Shown: positions 36,188-48,640, numbered from the stretch's first letter. The stretch: DNA of 64,000 bases from Periplaneta americana (GCF_040183065.1 NC_091122.1:160389955-160453954), one strand, 5' to 3'. Numbers and translations are program-made. Notes: a model not told the origin generated them from the letters alone.

Positions 36188-36750
36188 ATATTTTCTTCCG
36201 TAATTTATTTACTTATTTATTTATATATGTATCTATTTATTTAAATGGTAAATATGAATAGTACTATGATGCTATGAAAGTTATTCTAATTACATATTTT
36301 TAAGTGTAATCTACAATGACAAATTCTCATTAATTTTCAACCTGTTTGTTAAGGAAAATTTCAATTGTAAAAGTTTCTGAATGAATACAAAAAGCAAGTG
36401 GTAAGTATTAATAGTGCTATGAGATTCAGTTTAAATTACTTTTTCGTACAGTTATACTGTATATAACATGCTCCTAAAGGTAAAACATGTCGATAATGTC
36501 TTGAAGGAACGATTTTGGCAATTATTTCCAAAATCTCCCATATTTTCAGTTTGAAAATCTGGCAATCCTATCTAATAAAGTAAGATATTGTTACTGGAAT
36601 ATCATATATTCATATATGACGATCCAAGAAAACTATGGAAAATTTATCATAATAATCAAGAATAAAACCACACAGATCTGAAATAATTGGCTTATTTTTC
36701 ATTGCTTTATTTGAAAGGGCTGCCCTATTGCAGTGGTCAGAATGTTATAC
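36188..36750. other. Intron 5 remainder, no feature seen
   Basis: AT-rich sequence with a TTTA-type run near 36205-36240. Nothing else is recognised. Confidence 0.45.
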
Positions 36751-36867
36751 CTCGTGCTTCCCGTTTTTCGACTGGACAAGCCTTTCTTGTACATGCAGCC
36801 CTTCCATTCGGTAAGCAGCGACACATATTGCAGTCATCCGTCCAGGTGGTTCCAGGTTCACATTCAT
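36751..36867 (-). CDS. Pacifastin domain exon 5 (Arg-Lys reactive site)
   Basis: The acceptor is GATATGACAG and the donor CGAG|GTATAA. There are 117 bases, phase 1. It encodes E-CEPGTTWTDD, CNMCRC, LPNGRAA, CTRKAC. The predicted P1-P1' is Arg-Lys, the same pair as in the locust trypsin inhibitor SGTI, so this domain is the best trypsin-inhibitor candidate. The tail PVEKREARG has one dibasic KR followed by EA and RG; a Lys-Arg processing enzyme followed by dipeptide trimming could act here, but this is inference. A MITE pair and a LINE lie about 0.6 kb downstream in the intron. Confidence 0.9.
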
Positions 36868-36912
36868 CTGTCATATCACAACGAATCATTAGTTAAATAT
36901 AAATAATTTATG

Positions 36913-38701
36913 CAGGGTGTTTCTAAAATGTCGCCTAAAAAGAACAGCACATGGTAGAGAACAGCAAGTTACGGTACCATACATAAATTTAATGTAGAAA
37001 CATTTGCCTTACTAGCACTTTTACTTCACTATGGTCTGTCCAAAACAACTTCCGACCTGACAAATGGCGCCTTTAGCATGTTACCATGGCAACCATTCAA
37101 ATCAACCAATCACGAGAGACGCATAACCATAGTAACAGGACGGTGTTGCCCTGTGTTGCACGTGAATACCACGGCCTAGTGGTGAATACAGTGCCCGGAA
37201 TGACTGAGTTGGCTGCTTAGCGCGTGCTTTGTGTGAATTAAAAATATTATTTACTTGTATTATTGTTTTAGTGTATCGATAATTATTGTGTTTAAATTAT
37301 ATTACACATATTATCTTCGTTGTCATTGGTGGAGTGTGTGGCTAGTGTGTGTTTTCTAGTTTCTGCGAGAGTTTCTAAATAGGTGACTTGTGCAGTATCG
37401 GAAGGAAGGAAAGACAGGCGGAGAACAAAGAATATTGTACGAGTACAAGATGCCCCATTAAAGAGTCAAGCGTGAGAGATGGTGTGTTATGTAAGAGAGT
37501 ATTTTGAGAGGGAAAAAGATAATGGCAGGTCTCTTTTACCTTTGGCGCAAGTCGTAATGAGAACTGCTGCTTGTGTTAACATTAATAAGAGCACTGTTAT
37601 CGATATTGGAAAAAAAAGAGGCCGTGCAGATTTTTAATCATAAATATTTTTACAGTTTACAATTTTTTCAACGCCTTTCTAACAATATTATATTGAAGAA
37701 CACCGACACTCATAAAAGTAGAGGCTTCGTATTAAATTTAAACCTATTTTTACAGTTTACAGTCCTTTCCACGCTTTTTTAACGGTATTACATTGAAGAA
37801 TACCACCACCACCACTATGATAATTATAATAGACTAATAAAAATAATAATGTACTAGAGATGGGTAAAAAATAACAGAACAGTTATTTTGGAACTGTTCC
37901 GGTCTCGGAACTGTTGCAAAAATGAACAGTAGGTCAGAACCTCCTGTTCCGAAATAACAGTGTTCCGACTCCGAGCTGCTCACTTGCCCAGCTGTTGCGG
38001 GCTCGCAGTACCGCGTTGCACAAGGTATGTTCCGACTCCGAGATAACAGTCGGAACGTCGGAGCTTGTTCCGATGAACCAACGACAGCTGCAGTTACACT
38101 GTTCTCGTTGTTCTTTATGTTGTACTTGGAACTTCGTTGGATGAAGTTGGTACTTGAAACTCTCACGTGGTTGGAGGGGGGGCGCATGGAAATTGAAATC
38201 CTTGCGGTGGCGCGAACTTTAATATCAACATTTGTAAGACTGGCCAATCATCTGTAATGTTATAGTAAGTATTTAATAATCATTCCCCCTTTATGGTTTA
38301 TTTCACCATTAGTTGACTAATTCTGTTTTATAAACATTCTACAAAGTCATAAAGTACGCATACTATTATTAATTCATTGATCAGCCGATTCTATACAAAG
38401 GTTAAAGTCGTAAATGGTAATGAGTGGTTTAGTTAAAATGTCTGTATGTCGTTTGTTGAGGTTAAGTCTGACAAGCACAAGTTTTTGTGCTATCTTCTCT
38501 GTTATCAAAGAACGACAAAAATGTTGTAGCATTATTTGTTGGAAACTACCCATGTAAGTACTGATTTGGAGAGCGAGGTTTAATGCGAAGTTTAAATTAC
38601 ACTTTGGTAAAGATGCGATTCCAACATTTTACTAACCCACTGCGGGGTTTCCAGGTTTCAGTACTGCCAATATATATATTTTTTTATTTACGAAATTGTA
38701 A

Positions 38702-38751
<50 letters not shown>

Positions 38752-39665
38752 ACTGTGCATTAAGAAAAGTAAAAATAAAAATTAATGATTTGTTTTTTTT
38801 TATTATGTAATAGAGAGAACAGAAATTACATACCATATGTTTTAAATGTTATGTTATTTTTTTTTAGTTGGCTACCATGTCTTTATAACTTTATGTACGA
38901 AAACAAAGTGTTGTATTCTGTCCTTGTAGTCAACAGCTGTGTAATTACTAACATTAAGCTTTTGAGTTCTGTCCGCATGCACAGCAATTTTTGCAAAATC
39001 GATTCGAATGTGCATTGCAGTGCCATCTATAGATAAGAATGTGTACTATGTCATGCCTATGAGTGCTCCAGTGTGAGCTGCATGGTGAAGAGGGAGGGTA
39101 CTGTACCGTTCGTTTGAACGACTCCGACTCATCACCACTGGTGACTGTTATTTCGGAACTGTTATTTGGAACTTAGTATTTTTTCGGAACCGGAACCGTC
39201 GGAACTGTTCCGGGAAAAGAACAACTTCGCCCATCACTATAATGTACAGAAATTTTAATGCCTAGTGTTCACCAAATTGGTTAAAAATGTATGTGTTCAT
39301 GTCAGCCATTCATTACTGCACTCTATCGGCAGCGCGCTCCCTTACAAGAAAGATGGACAACACTGCTCCCCCTTCTCTGTAAACTGTCAAGTCGGAAGTA
39401 GTTTTGGTCAAGGATAGTCAAATTATTCTCAGCAAATTTATGCTGATTAACGTAGGCCTACTCATATTCAAGTTTGCATCACATGATTCACTTCAAATAT
39501 CTTGGAGTTATTTATAATGAGTCATAGGATGCAGTGTTTTAATATAGGTACAATAACCTGATCAAACGTGTTCTACCCCATTTGAGTAGGAGAATAAAAT
39601 CGCAAATAACTTGATCTTCATTATTACATGCTGTTCTTTTTAGGTGGAATTTTATAAATACCCAT
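36913..39665. mobile_element. Inverted-repeat transposon disrupted by a hAT element
   Basis: CAGGGTGTTTCTAAAATGTC and CCTAAAAAGAACAG at the left reappear inverted at 39629-39665, and inner arm sequence (AAAACAACTTCCGACCTGAC) pairs with 39386-39412. Near 37480-37620 the plus strand encodes VREYFEREKDNGRSLLPLAQ and a helix-turn-helix (ACVNINKSTVIDIG), a transposase N-terminus. The element is internally deleted and carries a hAT insertion. Confidence 0.7.
37855..39239. mobile_element. Non-autonomous hAT element
   Basis: The short inverted ends TAGAGATGGG and CCCATCACTA are bounded by an exact 8-base duplication TAATGTAC (37847-37854 and 39240-39247), the hAT hallmark. Sub-terminal repeats of GGAACTGTTCCG type occur at both ends. 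No transposase is readable. A TTA run (38703-38750) lies within. Confidence 0.88.
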
Positions 39666-39921
39666 CATTTTAACTCATTTTCACTACCAGTCCTTAATTT
39701 TTTAACTTCGAAGTCCTAATGTTTGCTTAAGAACTTTGTTTCTGATTTTATTCCCTCTTGTGTTCTTTTACACAATCTTAAGAACTTCATTTCTCCTGCC
39801 TGATTTCTACTCATGTATTTTTTAAACTTGGTCCATGTCTCAGCTTCATATGTGACTATAGGCATGTAATAGCATTTATACAAAATGCAAATCAATTTAT
39901 TTTGTAGGCATTGAAACTTAC

Positions 39922-40035
39922 TTTCCTCTCGTTTTCCACGTCCACAAGCCTTTTGTGTGCATACACTTCTTCCAGTTGATGTACACGAACATGTGTTGCA
40001 ATCCTGATTCCATTTAGTTCCAGGCGTACATGAAA
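39922..40035 (-). CDS. Pacifastin domain exon 4
   Basis: The acceptor is CTTAACAG and the donor GGAAA|GTAAGT, the best donor of the series. There are 114 bases (the shortest exon), phase 1. It encodes S-CTPGTKWNQD, CNTCSC, TSTGRSV, CTQKAC, then GRGKREE. The predicted P1-P1' is Gln-Lys; Gln at P1 is not typical for either trypsin or chymotrypsin inhibitors. R-G-K-R after the last cysteine fits a furin-type cleavage. The exon ends with EE plus one base rather than the usual KRG, because its donor lies six bases further on. An unrelated open frame with reverse-transcriptase-like residues follows in the intron and is not part of the exon. Confidence 0.9.
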
Positions 40036-41805
40036 CTGTTAAGAGAAACAATAAATGGTTAAACTATAATATCAGTCTTTATCTGTAAGAATGAAAAATA
40101 AACTAGTAATAAGTGTAAAGTTATCCTTATCATAGGCCACAGTGTCCACAGGATGAGAGGAGGGTAAGACTCCAGCTTTGCAGACAGTCTGCATTAAGGT
40201 ATATGTACACCTTTACATACAAAAAGTTTTGTTTTGTATAATTTTGCTCTGTAAAATTTTTATACAATTGAGAATGGTACCAGAAAAAGAATGAAGTGAA
40301 CAGATCCCTTGAAATTATGTCTAAATTGTTTATAAAAATTATTTTGGTTATAATTTTGACATGCAACTTGAAACCTGATAGCTCATGCAGTTTTTAAGAT
40401 AGAGCCACAGTGTTTTCACTGTTTTATAGCTAAAACTATTCTTTAGTGCCTGACATAGAGCTATTTTTTATTTTTATTTATATTAATTAAATATTGCCAT
40501 ATATGTAACTTACAATAATATTTTATGTTGCATAAATCATGTAAAAAAATCCATAGATAATTAATTATATTAATGTTATTTTACTCATTGTCAGGCACTA
40601 GGGGACATTTCAAGCTTCAAAATGACACCAATATCTTCTTGGTATCACCATATTTGGCTGAGATATCATGTTTGAAAGAATTAAATATTCTAAAATTACT
40701 ATATGCAGGAAATAGGCCACAAACTTACAGAGCCTAGAAGACTCCATCATCATATGTCACCTCTTAAGCAGCTTCATGTCAGTCCAGTTTCAGCTTCTTT
40801 CTGCCTCTCAAATACCTCCTCCTTGTTTTAACTTCAGGTGTTGAATGTTTTTTTTTGGCATTTTTGTCCCTATTTCCATTGATGCAACAAATCCTGCGAT
40901 GGTGTTTGTCCCAGGGTTTATGCCCATCCTCCTCAGAATTTTAATTTCTACTTTTGGACTCTTATTAAAATGACGTACAACATCATTGACACACAAATTT
41001 ACAATTTTATGACTAACAGTGAAAGATTATAAATTATTTCATTATGTAAAAAGTTTTTTCGATCTAATGATCATGCCCAAATATCTATGCATCTATTTCG
41101 TGACTAGAAAGAAGTTTATTTTACAAGCAATGCTGGACGAGGGGATTGACTGCTACGAAGATCACTCCAAAAGTAATGCACTCCAAAAGTAAGTGACGTG
41201 GCTGATGACGCAGTATTTTGGAAAATGGGACTTATCTGAAAAACCGTAAGGCATAAATCGAAAATTCTTATATCAAATTAAAGGGGTGAAAATTCTCTAT
41301 TAAAATAATTATATTTTTGAAAATTCTAATTTTTCATTATTTTTTGCGTTTTATGGGTGTACATATACCTTAACTGCAGTAGAGATGCCAGTCCTATGCT
41401 CTTAGCTAGTTTTACCTTCAAGGAAAATTACTTGGTGCTCATTTATGTTTTAGATTGAGTTGACTACAAGACCATAATGTTGGGTCAATTGGAAAATTAA
41501 TGGCCCCATCGGTAATCGAACCCGTGGTCTTCGCCTTTGCAGTTTAATGTCTTAACAATTAATATACCTTGTGCTTACAACGTACAGCATATACAAAGAA
41601 AATCTGAGTTACAATAATTAGCATAAGATGTTTCTCTTACAATAAAAAAAGAAGGAATGTAGGCAAAATATATTAACAATTAATTTTACGGCATCACGGC
41701 ACAAAGGAAGAAACATATTTTTAAGAAAATTAAATATAAGAAAATCTTGTATATTTCAATTTCAACTTTGATACAGTTGCTTTATCTTCATGTGACGAAA
41801 TTAAC
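40036..41805. other. Intron 3 stretch, no gene seen
   Basis: Mostly AT-rich. A tRNA-like B box in minus orientation (GGTTCGATTACCG) near 41508 hints at a SINE head, but the rest was not recognised. Confidence 0.4.
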
Positions 41806-42600
41806 GCCAGAGACCGGAAGTTTAGGCATTATGAATCATTAAAATAGGCAGACAAAAAGGCATCATAAATAGCTAAAATAGGCAGGTAAAAGGCATTATA
41901 AATAGCTAAAATACGCAATAAAAGGCAGTTACAAAAACCTTGCATTAGACCCACAACCTTGCACTTTCCACAAAGGAATTTCGGCAGCAAGAAAAACTTT
42001 ACACATGTCGAATGCAAATTGAGATTTTCGACTCGATGTTGCCATTACTGTTGGAAGCAAAGAAATATTCTTCCCAGTAGCCTTGGAAAGTGCATTTTTG
42101 TGTTTGATTGTACTGATATTATGTTGCGATATGAAATATTTAGCTAGCTACAACAACGTCACAATGAAAACTGAAAGAAAAATAACCTTTAAAAATAACG
42201 TTAGACCTGCACTCATTGATAATTATAACGCTTACTGTTATACATTTTTGCACGGCAGCACTCATTGTTGCAAAGAGTATATGAACTGACTGAAAGACAA
42301 TAATATACATTCGGTGAAGTCACTTTCATTGTAGCGGTTATAGAAATAAATTAAAGTATACCAGTACCTGTAGGCATTTTTTTAATAATAAATTAATAAA
42401 TAATAGATAAATAATCAAATAAGACGAAAAAAAGCATTTATTTTGCAAATTAGGCATTTATATTAAGAAAGGCAGAAAAGGGCAACATAAAACTGTGACG
42501 TTTCAATCACAAAGGTATAATTTGTACAGATTTATTTTCAAAATGAAGATAGAGTTAACACATTTAAAAGAGCATTCTGTCAAAGTTCCGGTCTCCGGTT
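41806..42600. mobile_element. Possible MITE with internal tandem repeats
   Basis: CCAGAGACCGGAAGTTT near 41808 and AAAGTTCCGGTCTCCGG near 42583 are inverted. At 41823-41930 there are about three units of a 32-base repeat (GGCATTATAAATAGCTAAAA). No transposase is seen. Confidence 0.45.
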
Positions 42601-42930
42601 ATCACCATTTAAAAGAGCTTTCCATTTTCTTGAAATATTATGCTTGTAACACAGATGATAACTTTTTTAGTTTTTGTAAAATCTCTGATAAAAATGTTTG
42701 TTCGATAGAACATTTTTTTGAATAGAAATGATTTAACAGTTTACTTTCTGCGGTTATACATATACAATCTTATTATTAGACACCAAAATTGTCTATTATT
42801 TATCAATTATGTTGTTATTTTTCAATTTAATGTATCATTGGGCTTAATATAAATCATTTAGAATAATTTTAAATACTGGTAATTTAAAACGAATAAAAAA
42901 TTTTTTATATTGTAATGTTTTTTCCCCCCT

Positions 42931-43126
42931 TAAAAAGGAGCAAAATCATTTCAACTGCAGTCAACCGAAAATCTGTCACTTCCATGTGTACCATTACACC
43001 GATTGTTTTACATGGGCCCTCCCCATCCTTTACCACAGGCTCAATTGACTGTAGTGGCCGGGACGCGAACCTGCGATTCTGCTAACTCAACACGATTTTA
43101 CTCGATTATGCAGGTATACGAACTCC
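42931..43126 (-). mobile_element. SINE family 2, copy 2 (A-box region deleted)
   Basis: On the minus strand it runs from GGAGTTCGTATACCTGCATA through CCTGTGGTAAAGGATGGGGA to TGAAATGATTTTGCTCCTTT. Compared with 19094 it lacks about 55 bases that include the A box, but keeps a B box (GGTTCGCGTCCCGG). Confidence 0.8.
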
Positions 43127-43938
43127 TAGTTGCAAGTTAGAAATTTGCATACAACAGTGGTGTAATCTTCTGGATGCAAAGTGTTAAAAGGGAGGTGATG
43201 AGTGAAATTTATGTTTTATATATATTTTTAAGCCAGAGATTTGAATTTTTGTACACATACTCCTATTGATATTAGTAATGATGCGTCTAAGTTTCATGTT
43301 TATAGGGTCAGTAGCTTAAGAGTGGTTTACGTTGTTGCCGGACATAAGAAAAAATTAAAATAAATCCGTTTTCTTTAGTGAATGTTGTTAGAATATGAAT
43401 TCAAAACATACAGTAATTTTTTCAGAAATTTTTTATTTTTTTATTTTTTATTTATTTATTTTTTAATATTTTAATTTTAAAAAAGGTCGTATTTCTATGT
43501 ACAGTACTGTCAGTACCCTTGATGGATTTTATTTATCAGGTTGCACGTAATTTCTGGCGGTTTATTATTCTTCCAGGTCTTCCAGTATGCAAAATAAATC
43601 ACGGTACTTCTAAGTACTGTCAGGCAACTAAGGGTTAAAAAAATAATTAGCATATTTTCAAAATATTTTTCTTCCAAATTTTTAAGCATCATGTCTGAAA
43701 TTTTTTACAGTATGCCTAAGTAAGAGGTATGGATCTAAATTATAAGAGTGTCTACAAAAAGACGTAATAAATTGTAATGAATGTAATAGTGGTAGCTACC
43801 AGATACAAAATTGTGAGGTCCACATTACATGGATGTAATTGTTGACACGAAATATATCTCGTCATATCATCACATAGCACATGGTGATCGATTGCGAACT
43901 AGATCACTTAGTATATATGAAGATTCAGTGTAACTTAC
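43127..43938. other. Intron 3 remainder, no feature seen
   Basis: AT-rich, with a TTTA-rich patch at 43430-43470. Nothing coding is recognised. Confidence 0.45.
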
Positions 43939-44076
43939 ACAGATCATATGGTGGCCTGGGAGTTGGTGGAGAATTTACGCCTGTACATGCCTTCAGAGTG
44001 CATACAGGTTTGCCTCTTGGTGTGCAAGAACAGTCGTTGCAATCTTGTTTCCAAGTGGTTCCAGGTACACAGGTAG
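43939..44076 (-). CDS. Pacifastin domain exon 3, proline-rich tail
   Basis: The acceptor is TTTCTAG and the donor T|GTAAGT, a near-consensus site. There are 138 bases, phase 1 at both ends. The domain reads T-CVPGTTWKQD, CNDCSC, TPRGKPV, CTLKAC. The predicted P1-P1' is Leu-Lys, the pair found in the locust chymotrypsin inhibitor PMP-C. Unlike most neighbours it has no dibasic site after the last cysteine. Instead it carries a proline-rich linker (TGVNSPPTPRPPYDL). This domain is therefore predicted to stay covalently joined to the exon 4 domain. Domain identity is very secure; the linker's role is unknown. Confidence 0.9.
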
Positions 44077-45610
44077 CTAGAAATATAGAAAAAAAACTTC
44101 GCAATATTTGTTGAAATAAGTTTTTGCATTTCTGTCTAGTGGTCAGTCCTTCATTTAGATTTTAAAAACCGGTTCATATAATTTATTGTCTCATCTTAAG
44201 CAATTATTTCTCCATATCGCCATGGTTACAAACTTTTATTCTTACTTACACTGGACTGACAAAACAGTAATTTGTAATCTACGAATAATTTCTTTAGTGT
44301 CACCAATGTGTGCAATACGTATGTATAAGATGTTATAGGTCGTTTGGAGATCTATTCTCCGTTTTCTGCATGCTTCTAAGGGCCGTGTGTGATTGCAGTT
44401 CATTTGAGATAAGTGATGACTGATGGGATTGTGCAGATCTTACTCTAAAATAAGATTTAATTACAAAATAATATAAAGATACCTAACAAGATTGAAAAGA
44501 TTTATAAAAAATGTTTTTCATGTATAACTTTACAATCAATCAAAGGACATTATGGAGCATGTTGACTCCATGTCGATTTTACAAAATGCTTCCACTAAGT
44601 TCTGTCTTTTGCTTTATGTGTTTATTAAATAATTTTATTATGCAAGAGAATAAGCTATTGTTGCAAGAGTTTTCTCTTAATCTCTCTGGATCCATGCAGA
44701 TTATTCACATCAGATCTGGACTATACTGTAATTACTGGCATTTCCAATAGAAACTACGAGAAATAATGAATGTCAGAACGTAAGAATATCCTATGTTTTA
44801 ATGGTTAAAAGGAACTGATTGCATTCTCATACGATATCAGTAATCTTGAAAGTTCAAAATGGAAATTAAATAGTAATAGAAGACTGAATGAATAAAAACC
44901 GTCTTTTGTTATTTTCGATCACAATGTCATTAACTGACCATTGTCACGTACAGTACCCAAACAGCTAAACTATTTCAATGTCTAGTAAATACATGATCTT
45001 CAATACTATTTTACGGAAAAGAGGGAATATTTCTGTCTCCTGTTAATATGACAATTGGGCATCAACTGAATTCCAAATTCTAAATTTAGTTTTTTTTTAA
45101 TTAACTTACGACTTAAAAAAAGTAACTGTTCTGTATTCAGGATCCTTGTAGTCACCCTCGCTGGAGGGCTGTTGATTTAAATCTTTCTCTCTATTCCTGA
45201 TTTGTAATCAAACTTTGTAACATTATCTTCTGTATCTGAAATACCACAACATAATTCGAAATACATTTTTTGTAAGATTCTGAATACAGTACACTGATTA
45301 TTATGTCCATACACATTGGGTTAAATTGTATTTTATTTGGATATCTTGGTAGGACAACTAATATTTTCATGCAGGTGATCTAAACTTTTGTTTTAATTGT
45401 GTTTTCTATACTTGAAGTTTATAATAAATATTTTTATTTCAGTAAGTTTTAATGTAATACATATTTAATCTATTTTTTGCAGATGAATAAATGAAGAAGA
45501 TTAATTTTATGTTGAATGTAATCCTGTTAAGTTTTCCTGCCATATGCAACATGTTGGAACATGCTACTGCAAGATGCTCCATGCATCAACCCATGCACAT
45601 CCTACCTTAC
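44077..45610. other. Intron 2, no feature seen
   Basis: The shortest intron of the gene (1.5 kb). No repeat or coding motif was recognised. Confidence 0.5.
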
Positions 45611-45742
45611 CTCGCTTCCTTCTCGTACAAATGTGCAAGGTGCAGGATGCATGAGCTTTTATACCATCCTGTGAGCAGATGCATGTGTTGCAATCGTCTG
45701 TGAATCTTCTTCCAGGCTCACATCGTTCTCCATCTCTTGGAG
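45611..45742 (-). CDS. Pacifastin domain exon 2
   Basis: The acceptor is CCATCCAG and the donor CGAG|GTAAGG. There are 132 bases, phase 1 at both ends. The exon encodes a short leader PRDGER before the first cysteine, then CEPGRRFTDD, CNTCIC, an unusually long ten-residue loop (SQDGIKAHAS) between cysteines four and five, and CTLHIC. The predicted P1-P1' is Leu-His, which suggests chymotrypsin- or elastase-like targets. The exon ends TRRKRG, a strong R-R-K-R furin-type site. An open frame continues upstream of the acceptor for about 65 bases, so an intron-retained form would not meet a stop immediately; the leader there (including YHPAP) could alternatively be coding from an earlier acceptor. 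The next exon downstream is only 1.5 kb away, the shortest intron of the set. Confidence 0.88.
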
Positions 45743-46000
45743 CTGGATGGTAAGTGAATCTTTGTTTGTTTCGTAATACGTAAGTTCTGTCCGGAAAGTA
45801 TCCAGCCATTTTAAATTTCTCAAGTATCAGTTTCGCTGCTCTGATATAACTTGGCAGTCAGTCAGAAGGGACCTTACTGCAGATGCAATAACAGTCACTC
45901 TCTTGTTGGGATGCTCTTGTTGAATGAACTTGTGCATTTGCAATGACAATGAATAGATCAGCTACTCTGCATCAAGTTTCGGGAAGGGAAGGGAACAGTG

Positions 46001-46235
46001 ATGAATGTTAAATGTTATGTTTTATTTAACGACGCTCGCAACTGCAGAGGTTATATCAGCGTCGCCGGATGTGCCGGAATTTTGTCCCGCAGGAGTTCTT
46101 TTACATACAAGTAAATCTACTGACATGAGCCTGTCGCATTTAAGCACACTTAAATGCCATCGACCGGGCCCGGGATCGAACCCGCAACCTTGGGCATAGA
46201 AGGCCAGCGCTATACCAACTCGCCAACCAGGTCGA
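46001..46235 (-). mobile_element. tRNA-derived SINE, family 3
   Basis: On the minus strand the head is GGTTGGCGAGTTGGTATAGC (A box) and GGTTCGATCCCGGG (B box). A unique body with GACAGGCTCATGTCAGTAGA follows, and the end is TCGTTAAATAAAACATAAC. ACAGTGATGAAT and ACAGTAATGAAT on either side are an imperfect target duplication. Confidence 0.82.
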
Positions 46236-46539
46236 CAACAGTAATGAATCTTATGTTTGGGGTACAATCTTGAGTGGAAAAGTGTCTCTAGGGGTACGAG
46301 GAGAAAAAAAGTTGAATACCACTGTGCTACACATATCATGAAAGCACTTGGGAGGACGTGGAATTAGAACACTATGCTTTCTTGAGGAGGGGCAAAGGCT
46401 AATTGAAATTTCCCTGTCTCTGATCGGGTCAAAGACTTGGTAGAACTGATATTTAACCCTTGCGGTGAATTTCGGTGAAGTCAGGAGGGCCCAATTAGTT
46501 AAATCTACTCTCCTTACCTCCCCTGGGATCGTTTAAGAT

Positions 46540-47130
46540 GCGAAAGAGAGAGTGGTGTGCGGAAAGCAACAAGAAGCTACAGCATTTATTCTTCCCAAGA
46601 AAAACTGCAAACATAACATGATGAGTCTTTCCACGGTAAAAGATTCCGGAAGTAAACTATCCCACCATTCGGATGTCCGGGAGGGGGATGCTGGGGAAGG
46701 ACACATTATGAAGCAACCTGTCAGAGAGAAGAAAAGAAGATTAAGAATTGGAACGTGGAATGTGAGGACTCTTTTGCAAGCAGGTAAGTTGGAAAATGAA
46801 GTTGTGTTGGAAAGAGTAGGCGAAGAAAGAATGATGCTGAAATTGATCAGAAAGAGAAAAAGGAATTGGTTGGATCACTGGCTGAGAAGAAACTGCCTGC
46901 TGAAGGATGCATTGGAAGGAATGGTGAACAGGAGAAGAGTTCAGGGCAGAAGAAGATATCAGATGATAGGCGACATTAAGATATGTGGATCATATGCGGA
47001 GACTAAGAGAAAGGCAGAAAATAGGAAAGATTGGAGAATGCTGGGTTTGCAGTGAAAGACCTGTCCATGGGCAGAACACTTACGTATGTATGTATGTATG
47101 TATGTATGTATGTATGTATGTATGTATGCT
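46540..47130 (+). mobile_element. Internally deleted LINE with open frame and tetranucleotide tail
   Basis: The plus-strand frame 46552-47055 contains RRLRIGTWNVRTLLQAGKL, the start of an apurinic-type LINE endonuclease. Immediately after LENEV it continues with VLERVGEERMMLKLIRKRKR and the C-terminal tail found in the LINE at 56730. The whole endonuclease core and reverse transcriptase are missing, yet the frame stays open for 167 codons. The element ends with GGGCAGAACACTTAC and a (GTAT)n run (47083-47127). Such a deletion derivative would depend on proteins from full copies. Confidence 0.75.
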
Positions 47131-48640
47131 TGACATCAGCATTAGAATGAGTTGGTGTGGTCAACACCACACTTTGACTACAATTTTATCCCACGAAAAA
47201 ACCCGGTACTCAGTTTGCTAGGAGGCTGAGCGAACCTCTAGGCAGTTCTGAAAGTTCAGCAACAAGAAAATCCCGTCATAACCCAGGATCAAAGTTCGGA
47301 CATACCAGTCCGTAGTTGTCCTACCAACTGAGCTATCTAGCTGCCTGCAGTTCTTGTCAAAACAGTAAAAGTAATTTTGTGTTGAGCTGCACAGAAACTT
47401 ACTTGAAGCCACTAAGAATGGACAGATTTCCTCAGAATGGTAATAGCTAGGGGGTGGATGTTGATGACCTAAAATTCTATTTAAAATGATCAATAAAATG
47501 CCCTTAAAATAATGGAAAAATGACGTAAAATGAAAAGAAAATGACATGTAAATATTATTCACCGTACTCGCACCATAACATCTTAAAAATTAGTCACCTT
47601 GTTTCAATGACTGCTCTGCAAATGTTGGAGAGAAGAGGCAAATTCCTGGTATTAGACTAAGATAAAGGAAAAAAGCATGCAACAAAATGAAGGTTTTAAG
47701 GGAAAATTATAGATTTTAATTAGGGTTTACAATGTGTTTCAATCAGGGGTGGTCCATGTCAGTGCCTTCATTCTCCATCTCCTCTTTCCACTCTTCACTT
47801 TTGTTACCAGACCTTCCAGATGGGAGTGTAAATGACAACAAAATAGTGGGCGCAATGTGCATTCTTGCAATCTTTGTGTTAAAAATACTGTCTACTGTAG
47901 TACATCCCTTCCGAACCATATTGGAGAAACGTCGAATTGTTCAGAAAATGGTGAATGTTTCCTCCCTTCCAAATATAAATTCTAAAGACACACTCGTACC
48001 AACAAAAGAACAGTAGCAGTTAAAGCCCTCACTTAAACTAAGCTGTTGTCAAGCATTTTATACTAACATTGTGTGAGGTGAAGCCTTCGGTGAAATAAGG
48101 AATGGACTTTAGAGTTTGAAACAAATTATAAAACTCAAACTTCACTGTTATTCACTTATTCAATTACTAGTAGGGCCTACTATTCATCTGTTTGCTTAGA
48201 AAAAGATTTAACAGGCCTATATGTAAAGAAGGAAGTAAAATGCATTCAAATTAATCTAAAAGTTCTTCAAAATATTAAAAATGACCAAATAATGCCGAAA
48301 AAATGTAAAAATAACCTATTAGTTCAAAATCGTCAAAAAATACAATATAAGAAATTAATTTTTTACGTTGGTATTAACATAGAAAAGATATCTGTAGTCT
48401 ATTAATAAGCATCGTCCTAATGTGAAAAATAAGAAGATGACTTTTCATCAACATCTGCCCCCTAGTCATAACCAATGAGTATGGCAATATTCCTACGGGA
48501 ACACTAAAGTTATGTTGATGTTTTCTTCCTTTCACGAGATTTTGTACACCATGAGTACGCTTCTCGTGGCCAGACAATAACTAAAGTTTACTATAATTCG
48601 AAGTTCTTCGCCAGTTGAGATGTAGTAAAAAAAAACCGGC
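47131..48640. other. Intron 1 stretch, no gene seen
   Basis: Near 47270-47345 a minus-strand tRNA-like A box (TAGCTCAGTTGGTAGGAC) suggests a decayed SINE head. The rest is AT-rich with no recognised element. Confidence 0.4.

Noticed and set aside
39716-39921. Continuation of the exon 4 frame into YMPIVTYEAETWTKFKKYM
   Set aside because: It follows a consensus GTAAGT donor and resembles a LINE thumb segment (a small remnant), so it was taken as intron.
41490-41560. tRNA-like sequence with GGTTCGATTACCG on the minus strand
   Set aside because: Only a B-box-like part is present and no family match was found, so it was not listed as a SINE or a tRNA.
47265-47345. tRNA-like sequence with TAGCTCAGTTGGTAGGAC on the minus strand
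   Set aside because: The B box is degraded and the tail is missing. Probably an old SINE head, but the evidence is thin.
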